Origin: Pseudomonadota bacterium
GTDB lineage: Bacteria; Pseudomonadota; Alphaproteobacteria; Sphingomonadales; Sphingomonadaceae
Assembly (NCBI GenBank): GCA_021847605.1
Contig: JAJZQN010000008.1
Location: 1-64,000, forward strand
DNA length: 64,000 nucleotides
Direction: 5' to 3'
Below the pieces are notes generated by a model. The model ran no database searches, had not been told where the DNA came from, and saw only the letters and a list, made by a program, of their open reading frames with translations. The translations under genes and the position numbers were made by a program. The stretch's first letter is position 1. Every line of letters begins with the position of its first letter. This document shows, in pieces, positions 26,362-35,877 of this stretch.

Positions 26362-27795
26362 ATGGTCGCGTCGCTTACATCCCATGAACCGGCTACCGGC
26401 ACCCTGTTGTGGCAGGGGGAGCCGGGCGACGTCGATGCAGAGGTTGCACGGGCCAAGGCAGCCTGGCCGCGTTGGGCGGCACAGCCCATCGCCTATCGCA
26501 TCGAAACCCTGCGCCGCTTCGTCAATGTGGTGCGGCGCCATGAAGAGGCTCTCGTCGACCTGATCGCGCGGGAAACCGGCAAGCCGCTGTGGGACGCGCG
26601 AACCGAAGTGGCGGCAGTCATCGCCAAGGTCGACCTGTCGGTTGCGGGCTATTCCGAACGGACGGGACAAAGGCGACTGGAAGCAGCACTGGGCGCGCGC
26701 CAGTCGGTACGGCACAAACCGCATGGCGTGATGGCCGTCATCGGCCCCTATAACGCCCCGGCCAACCGCCCTAACAGCCATATCATCCCTGCCCTCCTCG
26801 CCGGCAACTCCGTGGTGTTCAAACCATCGGAAAAGACGCCGGCGGTCGGTGAGATGCTGGTGAAACTCTATCATGAAGCGGGCGTCCCGGCCGATGCCAT
26901 GCGATTGGTCCAGGGCGGGCCGGACATTGGCAAGGCGCTGGCCGCCCATGCCGATGTCAACGGCGTCCTCTTCACCGGATCATCGCAGACCGGCATTGCC
27001 ATCAACCGCCATTATGCTGCCCAGCCCGGCAAGATACTGGCGCTGGAAATGGGCGGCAACAATCCGATCGTCGTGTGGGACACGCCGGAAATCAATGCCG
27101 CCGCGATCATGGTGGTACAATCGGCGTTCCTGTCGAGTGGGCAGCGCTGCACGGCGGCCAGCCGCCTGATCGTCCGCGATACACTGGCGGACCGGCTTAT
27201 TACGGAGGTCAAGAAACTGGCCGACCGGCTGATCGTGGACCATCCCCACGCGAACCCCGCCCCCTATATGGGGCCGGTGATCGACAATCAGACCGCCGAC
27301 GCACTGACAGAGAGCTTCCTCTATCTGATGAGCCATGGCGGGCGCCCGATCAAACATATGGTCCGTCCGAAGGAAGGTCTGCCTTTCCTGACCCCGGCGA
27401 TCATCGACGTAACGGCGATGACGGAGCGGCCCGACATTGAACTGTTCGGCCCGCTGCTTCAGGTGGTGCGTGTGGCGGACCTCAACGAAGCCATCGCGGA
27501 GGCCAATGTCAGCCGCTACGGACTTTCGGCCGCGATGATCGGCGGATCGCCCGAACAGTATAATCAATTCTGGGCCAATGTGCGGGCGGGCGTGGTCAAC
27601 TGGAACCGGCCGACCACCGGCGCATCGGCGGCGGCCCCCTTTGGCGGCACGGGCATTTCGGGCAACAACCGGCCCAGCGCCTATTATGCGGCGGATTATT
27701 GCGCCTATCCGGTGGTGTCCGCAGAGATTGAAACGCCGCGCGCCTCCATCGGCGTGGGCCTTAAAGACATCGACACAAGCCGCATGGGCGATTGA
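26362..27795 (+). CDS. astD: Succinylglutamate semialdehyde dehydrogenase
   Basis: AstD oxidises N-succinylglutamate semialdehyde in the arginine succinyltransferase pathway. The 477-residue aldehyde dehydrogenase has the FTGSSQTG NAD-binding loop near residue 208, the catalytic Glu in LEMGGNNP near residue 232 and the catalytic Cys in SGQRCTAASR near residue 266. The C-terminal SGNNRPSAYYAADYCAYPV block is characteristic of AstD. No other ast gene is adjacent, so the assignment to arginine catabolism rests on this similarity alone. Confidence 0.85.
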   Translation: MVASLTSHEPATGTLLWQGEPGDVDAEVARAKAAWPRWAAQPIAYRIETLRRFVNVVRRHEEALVDLIARETGKPLWDARTEVAAVIAKVDLSVAGYSERTGQRRLEAALGARQSVRHKPHGVMAVIGPYNAPANRPNSHIIPALLAGNSVVFKPSEKTPAVGEMLVKLYHEAGVPADAMRLVQGGPDIGKALAAHADVNGVLFTGSSQTGIAINRHYAAQPGKILALEMGGNNPIVVWDTPEINAAAIMVVQSAFLSSGQRCTAASRLIVRDTLADRLITEVKKLADRLIVDHPHANPAPYMGPVIDNQTADALTESFLYLMSHGGRPIKHMVRPKEGLPFLTPAIIDVTAMTERPDIELFGPLLQVVRVADLNEAIAEANVSRYGLSAAMIGGSPEQYNQFWANVRAGVVNWNRPTTGASAAAPFGGTGISGNNRPSAYYAADYCAYPVVSAEIETPRASIGVGLKDIDTSRMGD

Positions 27796-27837
27796 GGCAG
27801 GAAGCGTTTCAGCCCCCTGCCCCTTCTCTCGCCAATC

Positions 27838-29838
27838 CTATTCCAGTTCCAGAATGACCGCATCGACCGGCAGGCTTTCACCCTGCGCCGCCGACACGCT
27901 CTTGACCGTACCGGCCTTCCCGGCGCGCAGGATATTTTCCATCTTCATCGCCTCGATCACGGCGAGCGGTTGGCCGATTTCGACCTTGTCGCCTTCCTTG
28001 ACGTGCAGCGCAACCAGCAGGCCCGGCATCGGGCAGATGAGGAATTTGGACAGATCGGGCGGGATCTTTTCGATCATATGCGCAGCATAGGGTGCAGCAT
28101 GAGCAGGCAGGATGCGCAGCTTGTGGCTGGCGCCATGCGCCGTCAGCACGAAACCCGACCGCACCGGCGCAATCCGCACCGCCAGCGCTTCCTCACCAAA
28201 CTCCGCCTCGATCAGGCGATCGCCCGGCGTATATTCCAGCGCCATGTCGATGCTCTCGCCATCGACCGTCACTTCGTCGCCGTCGATCACCACATCATGG
28301 ACGGCATCCCCGATCTTCACCTGCCAGCCGGTCGGCGGGCTGAGGCGCTTGCCAAGTTGCCCGTCGATGCGGCGCGCGCGATCCGCCTGCGCCATGGCAG
28401 CAAAGGCACCGATCGCCGACAGGCGCTGGAGCAATTCCGCCGAAGCGGGGGCGCCAGTGAAGCCTTCAGGATATTCCTCGGCGATGAAGCCGGTGGTGAT
28501 GTTGCCCGACCGGAACCGCTCATGCTGCATCAGCGCGGACACGAAATCGATATTATGCCCCGGCCCTTCGATCTCGAACTTGTCGAGCGCCTCGATCTGC
28601 TTGTCGATGGCCTCCAGACGGGTCGGCGCCCAGGTGATCAGCTTGGCGATCATCGGATCGTAGAAGATCGACACTTCGCCACCTTCCTGCACGCCATCAT
28701 CCACACGGATCAGCGCACCCGTCTCGTCCGTCCCGGCCTCGGGCGGATTGTAACGGATCAGGCGGCCGGTCGACGGCAGAAAGCCGCGATAGGGGTCTTC
28801 GGCATAGACGCGGTTCTCGATCGACCAGCCGTTGATCTTCACATCCGCTTGCCCAAAGCTCAGCGTCTCACCATTGGCAACGCGGATCATCTGCTCGACC
28901 AGGTCGACGCCGGTGATTTCCTCGGTGACGGGATGCTCGACCTGAAGCCGTGTGTTCATTTCGAGGAAGTAGAAGCCGTCGCCAGTCTTGTCCTCACCAC
29001 TGACGATCAGTTCGACCGTGCCCGCGCTGAAATAGCCGACCGCGCGGGCCAGAGCGACGCACTGTTCGCCCATCTTCCTGCGCATTTCGGGGCTGACGAA
29101 GGGCGACGGCGCTTCCTCGACCACCTTCTGGTGGCGACGCTGGATCGAACATTCGCGTTCGTTCAGATAGACGATGTTGCCATGCTGGTCGCCCAGCACC
29201 TGAATTTCGATATGGCGCGGGCTTTCGATGAACTTCTCGATGAAGACCCGATCATCGCCAAAGCTGTTCAGGCCTTCACGCTTGGTCGCTTCAAAGCCTT
29301 CGCGAACATCCTGTTCGCTATAGGCAAGGCGCATTCCCTTGCCGCCGCCACCAGCCGAGGCCTTCATCATCACCGGATAGCCGATCTCGTTGGAGATTTT
29401 CACGGCATGTTCGGTATCGTCGATCACGCCGACATAGCCGGGCACGACATTGACGCCCGCTTCCATCGCCAGCTTCTTCGACTCGATCTTGTCGCCCATG
29501 GCGGCGATTGCATTGGCGGGCGGGCCGACGAAGATGATGCCTTCCGCGTCCAGCGCCTTGCGGAAGCTCTCCCGCTCCGACAGGAAGCCATAGCCCGGAT
29601 GGACGGCGTCGGCGCCGGTGGCCTTGCACGCCTCGATGATCTTGTCGGCCAGCAGATAGGACTGGGCGGCGGGCGGCGGGCCGATATGCACGGCTTCATC
29701 GGCCATCAGCACATGCGGCGCGCGGGCATCGGCATCGGAATAGACCGCGACGGTCTTGATGCCCATTTTCTTGGCGGTCCGCATGACACGGCACGCAATT
29801 TCGCCACGGTTCGCGATCAGGATCTTGGTGATTGCCAT
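27838..29838 (-). CDS. pccA: Propionyl-CoA carboxylase alpha subunit
   Basis: The biotin-dependent alpha subunit carboxylates biotin with ATP and bicarbonate, the first half-reaction of propionyl-CoA to methylmalonyl-CoA. The 666-residue protein has a biotin carboxylase domain (residues 1-450, with KASAGGGGKGM near 160 and ECSIQRRHQKVVEEAPSP near 228), a linker domain and a C-terminal biotinyl domain with AMKM; the biotinylated Lys is residue 632. It is the promoter-distal gene of the propionate cluster, with an acyl-CoA mutase and pccB on the same strand upstream. Confidence 0.93.
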   Translation of the reverse strand: MAITKILIANRGEIACRVMRTAKKMGIKTVAVYSDADARAPHVLMADEAVHIGPPPAAQSYLLADKIIEACKATGADAVHPGYGFLSERESFRKALDAEGIIFVGPPANAIAAMGDKIESKKLAMEAGVNVVPGYVGVIDDTEHAVKISNEIGYPVMMKASAGGGGKGMRLAYSEQDVREGFEATKREGLNSFGDDRVFIEKFIESPRHIEIQVLGDQHGNIVYLNERECSIQRRHQKVVEEAPSPFVSPEMRRKMGEQCVALARAVGYFSAGTVELIVSGEDKTGDGFYFLEMNTRLQVEHPVTEEITGVDLVEQMIRVANGETLSFGQADVKINGWSIENRVYAEDPYRGFLPSTGRLIRYNPPEAGTDETGALIRVDDGVQEGGEVSIFYDPMIAKLITWAPTRLEAIDKQIEALDKFEIEGPGHNIDFVSALMQHERFRSGNITTGFIAEEYPEGFTGAPASAELLQRLSAIGAFAAMAQADRARRIDGQLGKRLSPPTGWQVKIGDAVHDVVIDGDEVTVDGESIDMALEYTPGDRLIEAEFGEEALAVRIAPVRSGFVLTAHGASHKLRILPAHAAPYAAHMIEKIPPDLSKFLICPMPGLLVALHVKEGDKVEIGQPLAVIEAMKMENILRAGKAGTVKSVSAAQGESLPVDAVILELE

Positions 29839-29877
29839 TCTACTTCCTGTCCCAGTCCTTATTCAGTTCCTCTCACC

Positions 29878-29956
29878 CCGTTCGGGCTGAGCCTGTCGAA
29901 GCCCCGTTCTTGTCTTCAAGAGAAGTACGGCCCTTCGACAAGCTCAGAGCGAACGG
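29878..29956. repeat. REP-like inverted repeat, family A
   Basis: Arms of 24 bases (29878-29901 and 29933-29956) match as reverse complements at 21 of 24 positions. The arm core CTGAGCCTGTCGAAG recurs at 40565-40579, so this is a dispersed element. It lies between pccA and the small membrane gene. Confidence 0.85.
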
Positions 29957-29966
29957 ATGATGTGTG

Positions 29967-30125
29967 TCAGCGAGAAGGTTTCCGCCGAAGAATGAAATAG
30001 ATGCCAGTCAGCCACAGCAGCAGAACAGGCACAGCAATATACCAACCGAGCCAAGCCGATCCGCTGCTCAGGATAAGCGCAGCGAAAGTCAGCCAAGAAA
30101 GAGCGATGACTTTACCGCCAGTCAT
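29967..30125 (-). CDS. Small 52-residue membrane protein
   Basis: The product has two hydrophobic helices (about residues 5-22 and 27-45) and a basic C-terminus (RRKPSR), with positive-inside topology. It sits between bioB and pccA on the same strand, flanked on both sides by inverted repeats. Start ATG 30125 is chosen because longer frames enter the repeat. Function unknown. Confidence 0.5.
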   Translation of the reverse strand: MTGGKVIALSWLTFAALILSSGSAWLGWYIAVPVLLLWLTGIYFILRRKPSR

Positions 30126-30141
30126 ACGCCCGCCTGCCCCA

Positions 30142-30239
30142 CACCCGTCATGCCGGACTTGATCCGGCATCCCGCTTTCTTCCCGCACGACGGCAGAGAA
30201 GAAGCGGGACCCCGGATTAAATCCGGGGTGACGAGGGTG
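30142..30239. repeat. REP-like inverted repeat, family B
   Basis: A long imperfect palindrome: the left arm (from 30142, core CCGGACTTGATCCGG) and the right arm (to 30239, core CCGGATTAAATCCGG) each contain their own smaller palindrome, giving a potential cruciform. It is located immediately after bioB. Confidence 0.8.
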
Positions 30240-30249
30240 AGCGCGAAAT

Positions 30250-31263
30250 TCACTCAGCCGCCTCCAGCTCGACCTTCACTTCGGCCTGCATCGGCACGAC
30301 GCCCAGCTTCGCAAACAGCGCCGCGTCGGCATTGTCGCCAGCGTTGGCGGTGGTCAGCAGTTTGTCGCCGGTGAAGATGCTGTTCGCACCCGCCATGAAG
30401 CAGAGCGCCTGACAGCTATCCGACATGCTCTCGCGACCCGCACTCAGGCGAACCATGGATTCCGGCATCACGATCCGCGCGACCGCAACGGTGCGGACGA
30501 ACTCGATCTCGTCGATCTTGGCGAGCGGTGTATCGGCCAGCATATTGCCCAGCACCGTACCCTTGACCGGCACCAGCGCGTTGATCGGCACGCTTTGGGG
30601 ATGGACTGGCAGCACGGCCAACGCATGAAGGAAACCGACGAGATCCTCGCGCGTCTCGCCCATGCCCACGATGCCGCCTGAGCAGACGTTGATCCCCGAA
30701 TTACGCACATTTTCCAGCGTCACCAGCCGGTCGTCAAAGGTCCGGGTCGTGATGACCTTCTCATAATGTTCGGGCGAGGTATCGATATTATGATTGTAAT
30801 AATCGAGGCCCGCCTCCGCCAGCATATCGGCCTGCTTCTCGCTCAGCATACCCAGCGTCATGCATGTTTCCATGCCCATCTGGCGCACGCCCTTCACCAT
30901 CTCGACGATGGCGGGCATGTCGCGATCCTTGGGGTTGCGCCACGCCGCCCCCATGCAGAAGCGCGAGCTGCCCGCGTCTTTCGCCTGCGCCGCCGCCTGC
31001 ATCACCGCCTGCACGCTCATCAGCTTTTCGGCCTTCAGGCCGCTTTCCGCCGACGCCGACTGGTTGCAGTAACCACAATCCTCCGGACAACCGCCCGTCT
31101 TGATCGACAGCAGGGTCGACAACTGCACCTCATTACGCGGGAAGTTCGCGCGATGGATCGACTGCGCTTCGAACATCAGGTCGTTGAAAGGCAGGTCGAA
31201 CAGCGCGGCGATTTCCTCGCGCGTCCAGTCGTTGCGGGCGGTCAGGGTGGAGGGGGTATTCAT
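30250..31263 (-). CDS. bioB: Biotin synthase
   Basis: BioB is a radical-SAM enzyme that inserts sulfur into dethiobiotin. The 337-residue protein carries the [10 protein letters not shown] cluster motif (CxxxCxxC) near residue 55, the [10 protein letters not shown] block near residue 105 and the LSAGRESM and [10 protein letters not shown] motifs near the C-terminus. It directly abuts the methylmalonyl-CoA mutase gene (no spacer). Placing biotin synthesis in the propionate cluster makes sense because PccA needs biotin. No other bio genes are in the window. Confidence 0.96.
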   Translation of the reverse strand: MNTPSTLTARNDWTREEIAALFDLPFNDLMFEAQSIHRANFPRNEVQLSTLLSIKTGGCPEDCGYCNQSASAESGLKAEKLMSVQAVMQAAAQAKDAGSSRFCMGAAWRNPKDRDMPAIVEMVKGVRQMGMETCMTLGMLSEKQADMLAEAGLDYYNHNIDTSPEHYEKVITTRTFDDRLVTLENVRNSGINVCSGGIVGMGETREDLVGFLHALAVLPVHPQSVPINALVPVKGTVLGNMLADTPLAKIDEIEFVRTVAVARIVMPESMVRLSAGRESMSDSCQALCFMAGANSIFTGDKLLTTANAGDNADAALFAKLGVVPMQAEVKVELEAAE

Positions 31264-33429
31264 TTACGCAGCTTCCTCTAGCCCCGCTGGGGGCATGTTG
31301 TGGCCGAGGAGGCGCAGCACATCGGCGGCGCATTCCACGACATTGGAACCCGGCCCATAAATGCCCTGAACGCCCGCGTCACGGAGGAAGTCATAATCCT
31401 GCGGCGGGATGACGCCGCCAGCGATCACCTTGATGTCGTTGCGCCCCTGTTCGCGCAGCCGGTTGATGAGTTCGGGGATCAGCGTCTTGTGCCCGGCGGC
31501 AAGCGACGATGCACCGACCACATCGACCCCGCTGTCCAGCGCCAGCACCACCGTTTCTTCCGGCGTCTGGAACAACGGCCCGGAAACGACATCGAAGCCC
31601 ATGTCGCCGAAAGCCGATGCGATGATGTTGGCGCCCCGGTCGTGTCCATCCTGCCCCATCTTGGCGACGAGCAATTTGGGCTTGCGACCGAGGCGCCGTT
31701 CGACGGCCTGCACCCCGTCGAGTACCTGTTTCCAGCGGCTATCATCCTGATAGGGCGCGCCATAGACGCCCTTCACCGGGGTCGGCTGTGTACCATAACG
31801 ATCGAAACTATCCTCCATGGCGGAGGAAATCTCGCCCAGCGTGGCGCGCGCACGGGCACATTCGACGGCATGCGCCAGCAGGTTCGTCTCGATCGACTGT
31901 GGTGCTGCGGCTGCATCGCGCAGAGACTGAAGCGCGGCCTGACATTTATCCTCGTCCCGCTCCGCTTTCATCTTGTTGATGCGGGCGATCTGTGCTTCGC
32001 GGACCTTTGTATTGTCGACTTCCAGCGTCTCCAACAGGTCTTCGTTGGCGAGGCGATATTTGTTGACGCCGACAATCACGTCCTCGCCCCGGTCCACCCG
32101 TGCCTGACGGGCGGCGGCGGCGGTTTCGATCATCGCCTTGGGCCAACCGGCGGCGACCGCCTTGGCCATGCCCCCTTCTGCCTCGACGCGATCAATAATC
32201 TCCTGCGCGGCGTCGACCAGTTGCTGGGTCAGGCTTTCGATATAATAGCTGCCACCCAGCGGATCGACGACATTGCACATGCCCGTCTCTTCCTGAATGA
32301 CGATCTGCGTGTTGCGCGCGATGCGGGCGGAAAAATCGGTGGGTAGCGCGATCGCTTCATCGAGCGCATTGGTATGGAGCGACTGGGTCCCGCCCAGCAT
32401 CGCTGCCATCGCCTCGATCGTGGTCCGCATGACGTTGTTATACGGGTCTTGCTCGGTCAGGCTGACACCCGACGTCTGGCAATGGGTGCGCAGCATCTTG
32501 GATCGCTCGGACTTCGCGCCCAGCTTCGTCATGGCCCGGTGCCACAGCACGCGGGCGGCGCGCAGCTTGGCGATTTCCATAAAGAAATTCATGCCGATGG
32601 CGAAGAAGAAAGACAGGCGCCCCGCGAAATTGTCGAGGTCCAGCCCCGACGCCATGCCATAACGGGCATATTCGATGCCGTCTGCGATGGTGAAGGCCAG
32701 TTCCTGTACCTGCGTCGCGCCGGCTTCCTGCATATGATAGCCGGAAATGGAGATGCTGTTGAACTTGGGCATCTCGCGACTGGTATAGCCGAAAATGTCC
32801 GAAATGATCCGCATGCTGGGTTCGGGCGGATAGATATAGGTGTTGCGGACCATGAACTCCTTGAGGATGTCGTTCTGGACCGTCCCGTCGAGCAGCTTGC
32901 GCTCCACCCCCTGTTCCTCGCCGACGACGATGAAGAAGGCGAGGACCGGGATGATCGCGCCGTTCATGGTCATGGAAACCGACATCTTGTCGAGCGGGAT
33001 ACCGTCGAACAGGATTTTCATATCCTCGACGCTGTCGATCGCCACACCCGCCTTACCCACATCGCCGGTTACGCGCGGATGGTCGCTGTCATAACCGCGA
33101 TGGGTGGCGAGGTCGAACGCGACGCTCAAACCCTTTTGCCCGGCAGCAAGGTTACGGCGATAAAAAGCGTTGGATTCCTCGGCGGTGGAAAAGCCCGCAT
33201 ATTGGCGAACAGTCCACGGCCGCCCCGCATACATGGACGCGCGCACGCCACGGGTGAAGGGCGCAAAGCCGGGAAGCCCCGGATCGGCGGTGACATCCTC
33301 GGCGGTGTAGAGCGGCTTCACCACGATACCCTCCGGGGTGTCCCAGTTCAGATCCTTGCCCTTCACTTCCTTGGCGGCAGCGGCGGCCCACTGGTCGATT
33401 GTCGGCGCTGGCGTCGGCTTCTCGGTCAT
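31264..33429 (-). CDS. scpA: Methylmalonyl-CoA mutase
   Basis: The B12-dependent mutase converts (R)-methylmalonyl-CoA to succinyl-CoA, the last step of propionate entry to the TCA cycle. At 721 residues it is the single-chain type with both catalytic (residues about 1-560) and cobalamin-binding (about 585-715) domains; the B12 base-off motif DGHDRG (DxHxxG) is near residue 605. ATG 33429 is preceded by AAGGA; an upstream frame runs into a repeat. The G-protein chaperone (MeaB/ArgK) is not in this window. Confidence 0.95.
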   Translation of the reverse strand: MTEKPTPAPTIDQWAAAAAKEVKGKDLNWDTPEGIVVKPLYTAEDVTADPGLPGFAPFTRGVRASMYAGRPWTVRQYAGFSTAEESNAFYRRNLAAGQKGLSVAFDLATHRGYDSDHPRVTGDVGKAGVAIDSVEDMKILFDGIPLDKMSVSMTMNGAIIPVLAFFIVVGEEQGVERKLLDGTVQNDILKEFMVRNTYIYPPEPSMRIISDIFGYTSREMPKFNSISISGYHMQEAGATQVQELAFTIADGIEYARYGMASGLDLDNFAGRLSFFFAIGMNFFMEIAKLRAARVLWHRAMTKLGAKSERSKMLRTHCQTSGVSLTEQDPYNNVMRTTIEAMAAMLGGTQSLHTNALDEAIALPTDFSARIARNTQIVIQEETGMCNVVDPLGGSYYIESLTQQLVDAAQEIIDRVEAEGGMAKAVAAGWPKAMIETAAAARQARVDRGEDVIVGVNKYRLANEDLLETLEVDNTKVREAQIARINKMKAERDEDKCQAALQSLRDAAAAPQSIETNLLAHAVECARARATLGEISSAMEDSFDRYGTQPTPVKGVYGAPYQDDSRWKQVLDGVQAVERRLGRKPKLLVAKMGQDGHDRGANIIASAFGDMGFDVVSGPLFQTPEETVVLALDSGVDVVGASSLAAGHKTLIPELINRLREQGRNDIKVIAGGVIPPQDYDFLRDAGVQGIYGPGSNVVECAADVLRLLGHNMPPAGLEEAA

Positions 33430-33443
33430 AGTCCCATCCTTTT

Positions 33444-33605
33444 CCTCGCCCCCTCGGGGGAGAGGATACGCAGGCTTGGCGGCTTGCCCGCCTAGCCGAA
33501 GTTGGAGAGGGGGTTGCGACATCGCGCAAATCAGCCCCTCTCCGCTGCGACTAAGGGCTGCTGCGCAGCCCCAAGTCTCGCTGCCTCTCCCCTAAAGGGG
33601 CGAGG
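33444..33605. repeat. Nested inverted-repeat element
   Basis: Outer arms of 22 bases (33444-33465 and 33584-33605) pair at 19 of 22 positions, with a second internal pair of GGAGAGGGG/CCCCTCTCC arms. The element fills nearly the whole spacer between the epimerase and mutase genes. Its size (about 160 bases) and terminal repeats resemble a MITE or REP doublet. Confidence 0.75.
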
Positions 33606-33608
33606 CGA

Positions 33609-34046
33609 TTAATGGCCGTCCTTCGGCGTCTCCATGATCTCGGTCAGCACCCCGTTCATATCCTTGGGATGCACGAAGAAGATCGGCGTGCCATGCGCCC
33701 CGATGCGCGGCTCGCCCAGCACCTTCTTGCCCAGTCCTTCGAACCATGCCTTGGCTTCGTGAATGTCTGGCACTTCATAGCACATATGATGCTGCCCCCC
33801 GGCCGGGTTCTTGACGATGAAGCCGTGGATCGGACTATTCTCGCCCAACGGCTCGATCAGTTCGATCTGAGTCCCTGCCGCGCCACCCTCGCCGGGCGTA
33901 TCCACGAAGCACACCTTCACCCCCTGCGCCGGCAGGTCGAACGGCTCATGAGCCAACGTCGCACCCATCACGTCGCGATAATAGGCAAGGCTCGCCTCCA
34001 GCGAGGGCGTTGCGATGCCGATATGATTGAGACGGCCGAGTTTCAT
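33609..34046 (-). CDS. mce: Methylmalonyl-CoA epimerase
   Basis: Interconverts the (S) and (R) forms of methylmalonyl-CoA between carboxylase and mutase. The 145-residue glyoxalase-fold protein starts LGRLNHIGIATPSLEASLAY and has the metal-ligand segments QIELIEPLGENSPI near residue 62 and GGQHHMCYEV near residue 83. It lies between pccB and the mutase gene, as expected. Confidence 0.94.
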   Translation of the reverse strand: MKLGRLNHIGIATPSLEASLAYYRDVMGATLAHEPFDLPAQGVKVCFVDTPGEGGAAGTQIELIEPLGENSPIHGFIVKNPAGGQHHMCYEVPDIHEAKAWFEGLGKKVLGEPRIGAHGTPIFFVHPKDMNGVLTEIMETPKDGH

Positions 34047-34061
34047 ATCCTATCCTATTCT

Positions 34062-34144
34062 CGTCATCCCAGCGCAGGCTGGGATCTCAGGCCATGACGG
34101 GCAGACCAGGGCCGCACGAGATCCCAGCCTTCGCTGGGATGACG
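34062..34144. repeat. REP-like inverted repeat, family C
   Basis: Arms of 26 bases (34062-34087 and 34119-34144) are reverse complements at 25 of 26 positions, each arm itself containing the palindrome core CCCAGC...GCTGGG. It is in the spacer between pccB and the epimerase gene. Confidence 0.9.
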
Positions 34145-34157
34145 ACCCTGCGGGCCG

Positions 34158-35690
34158 TCACAGCGGAATATTATCGTGCTTCTTCCAGGGGTTCTCCAGC
34201 GCCTTGTTCTTGAGCTTGCGCAGGCCCAGCGCGATCCGCTTGCGGGTCGAGTGGGGCTGTATCACCTCGTCGATGAAGCCCTTACTCGCCGCCACGAAGG
34301 GGTTGGCGAAGCGGTCCTCATATTCCTTGGTCTTTTCCGCGATTTCTTCCGGCGTCTTGCCGCGGAAGATGATCTCGACCGCGCCCTTGGCACCCATCAC
34401 CGCGATCTCGGCGGTCGGCCATGCATAGTTCAAATCGCCGCGCAGATGCTTGGAGGACATGACGTCATAGGCGCCGCCATAGGCCTTGCGCGTGATGACG
34501 GTAATCTTCGGCACGGTCGCCTCGGCATAGGCGTAGAGCAGCTTGGCACCATGTTTGATGATGCCGCTATGTTCCTGCGCGGTACCCGGCAGGAAGCCCG
34601 GCACGTCGACGAAGGTGACGATCGGAATTTCGAACGCATCGCAGAAGCGCACGAAGCGCCCGGCCTTCTTGGACGAATTAATGTCCAGTACGCCAGCCAG
34701 CACCATCGGCTGGTTGGCGATGATGCCCACCGTCTTGCCCTCGATCCGGCCGAAACCGCACAGGATATTCCCGGCATGGGCGGGCTGCACTTCAAAGAAG
34801 TCGCCCTCGTCCACGACCTTGCGGATCAGTTCGTGCATGTCATAGGGCTGGTTGGCGTTCGCGGGGATCAGCGTGTCGAGACTTTCCTCCACGCGATCCC
34901 ACGGATCGGCACTCGGACGCTCCGGCACCGGCTCCTTGTTGGACGCGGGCAGGAAGTCCACGAAATCGCGAACCGCCAGCAGCGCCTCTATGTCATTCTC
35001 GAACGCCACGTCCGCAACGCCCGACTTGGTGGTGTGCGTCACCGCGCCACCCAGTTCCTCCTGCGTGACGACTTCGTTCGTGACGGTCTTCACCACATCG
35101 GGGCCAGTCACGAACATGAAACTGCTATCCTTCACCATGAAGATGAAGTCGGTCATCGCGGGCGAATAGACCGCGCCGCCTGCGCACGGCCCCATGATAA
35201 CGCTGATCTGCGGCACCACGCCCGACGCCAGCACATTACGCTGAAAGATTTCGGCATAGCCGCCCAGCGAGGCGACGCCCTCCTGAATGCGGGCGCCGCC
35301 GCTGTCGTTCAGGCCAATCACCGGCGCGCCGACCTTCAGCGCCATGTCCATGATCTTGCAAATCTTCATGGCATGCCGTTCCGACACCGCACCGCCATAG
35401 ACGGTAAAATCCTGACTGAACACGAATACCAGACGCCCGTTGACCGTACCTGATCCGGTAACGACGCCGTCGCCGGGCACATGCTGTTCGTCCATGCCGA
35501 AATCGGTGCAGTTATGCTCGACATACATGTCCAGCTCTTCGAAACTGCCTTCGTCCAGCAACACGTCGAGCCGCTCTCGCGCAGTCAGCTTGCCCTTGGC
35601 ATGCTGGGCATCGATGCGGCGCTGGCCGCCCCCCATCCGGGCCGCTTCACGCTTGGCCTCCAGCTGTTCGATGATGGCGAGCTTCGACAT
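34158..35690 (-). CDS. pccB: Propionyl-CoA carboxylase beta subunit
   Basis: The carboxyltransferase subunit moves the carboxyl group from biotin to propionyl-CoA. The 510-residue protein has the crotonase-like halves typical of the family, with [14 protein letters not shown] near residue 123 and the second-half [17 protein letters not shown] and [11 protein letters not shown] blocks near residues 390-420. It is the promoter-proximal gene of the cluster, transcribed away from the divergent PccR-type regulator; its start has GGAGAG upstream. Confidence 0.94.
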   Translation of the reverse strand: MSKLAIIEQLEAKREAARMGGGQRRIDAQHAKGKLTARERLDVLLDEGSFEELDMYVEHNCTDFGMDEQHVPGDGVVTGSGTVNGRLVFVFSQDFTVYGGAVSERHAMKICKIMDMALKVGAPVIGLNDSGGARIQEGVASLGGYAEIFQRNVLASGVVPQISVIMGPCAGGAVYSPAMTDFIFMVKDSSFMFVTGPDVVKTVTNEVVTQEELGGAVTHTTKSGVADVAFENDIEALLAVRDFVDFLPASNKEPVPERPSADPWDRVEESLDTLIPANANQPYDMHELIRKVVDEGDFFEVQPAHAGNILCGFGRIEGKTVGIIANQPMVLAGVLDINSSKKAGRFVRFCDAFEIPIVTFVDVPGFLPGTAQEHSGIIKHGAKLLYAYAEATVPKITVITRKAYGGAYDVMSSKHLRGDLNYAWPTAEIAVMGAKGAVEIIFRGKTPEEIAEKTKEYEDRFANPFVAASKGFIDEVIQPHSTRKRIALGLRKLKNKALENPWKKHDNIPL

Positions 35691-35757
35691 ACAGGCTTCT
35701 CTCCGGTTCAGGCGAACGGTTGTTATGCCTTAAACTCCTACCCAGCCCTTCGCACTT

Positions 35758-35802
35758 TTCGCAAATGCAAATTTGCCAATTTGCAAATCACGACTTCGCA
35801 AA
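35758..35802. promoter_or_regulatory. Cluster of PccR/ScfR-type operators
   Basis: Four copies of an 8-base TTYGCMAA-type motif lie between pccB and the regulator: TTCGCAAA (35758-35765), TTTGCCAA (35772-35779), TTTGCAAA (35780-35787) and TTCGCAAA (35795-35802). ScfR-family regulators (PccR of Rhodobacter, RamB of Corynebacterium) bind TTTGCAAA-like half sites, and the regulator gene next door belongs to that family. The sites are well placed to control both divergent genes. Confidence 0.75.
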
Positions 35803-35877
35803 TTAAGACCATCATTGCGTCATCATCCACAAACCAGCAAAATGGCGACATCATCACGAAAGGCGCAGCAGGGGCAT

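Noticed and set aside
27970-30000. Long open frame antisense to pccA
   Set aside because: Shadow of the propionyl-CoA carboxylase alpha gene, running on into the repeat at 29878-29956.
29878-34144. CRISPR array
   Set aside because: The repeats are inverted pairs of different families, not regularly spaced direct repeats with spacers.
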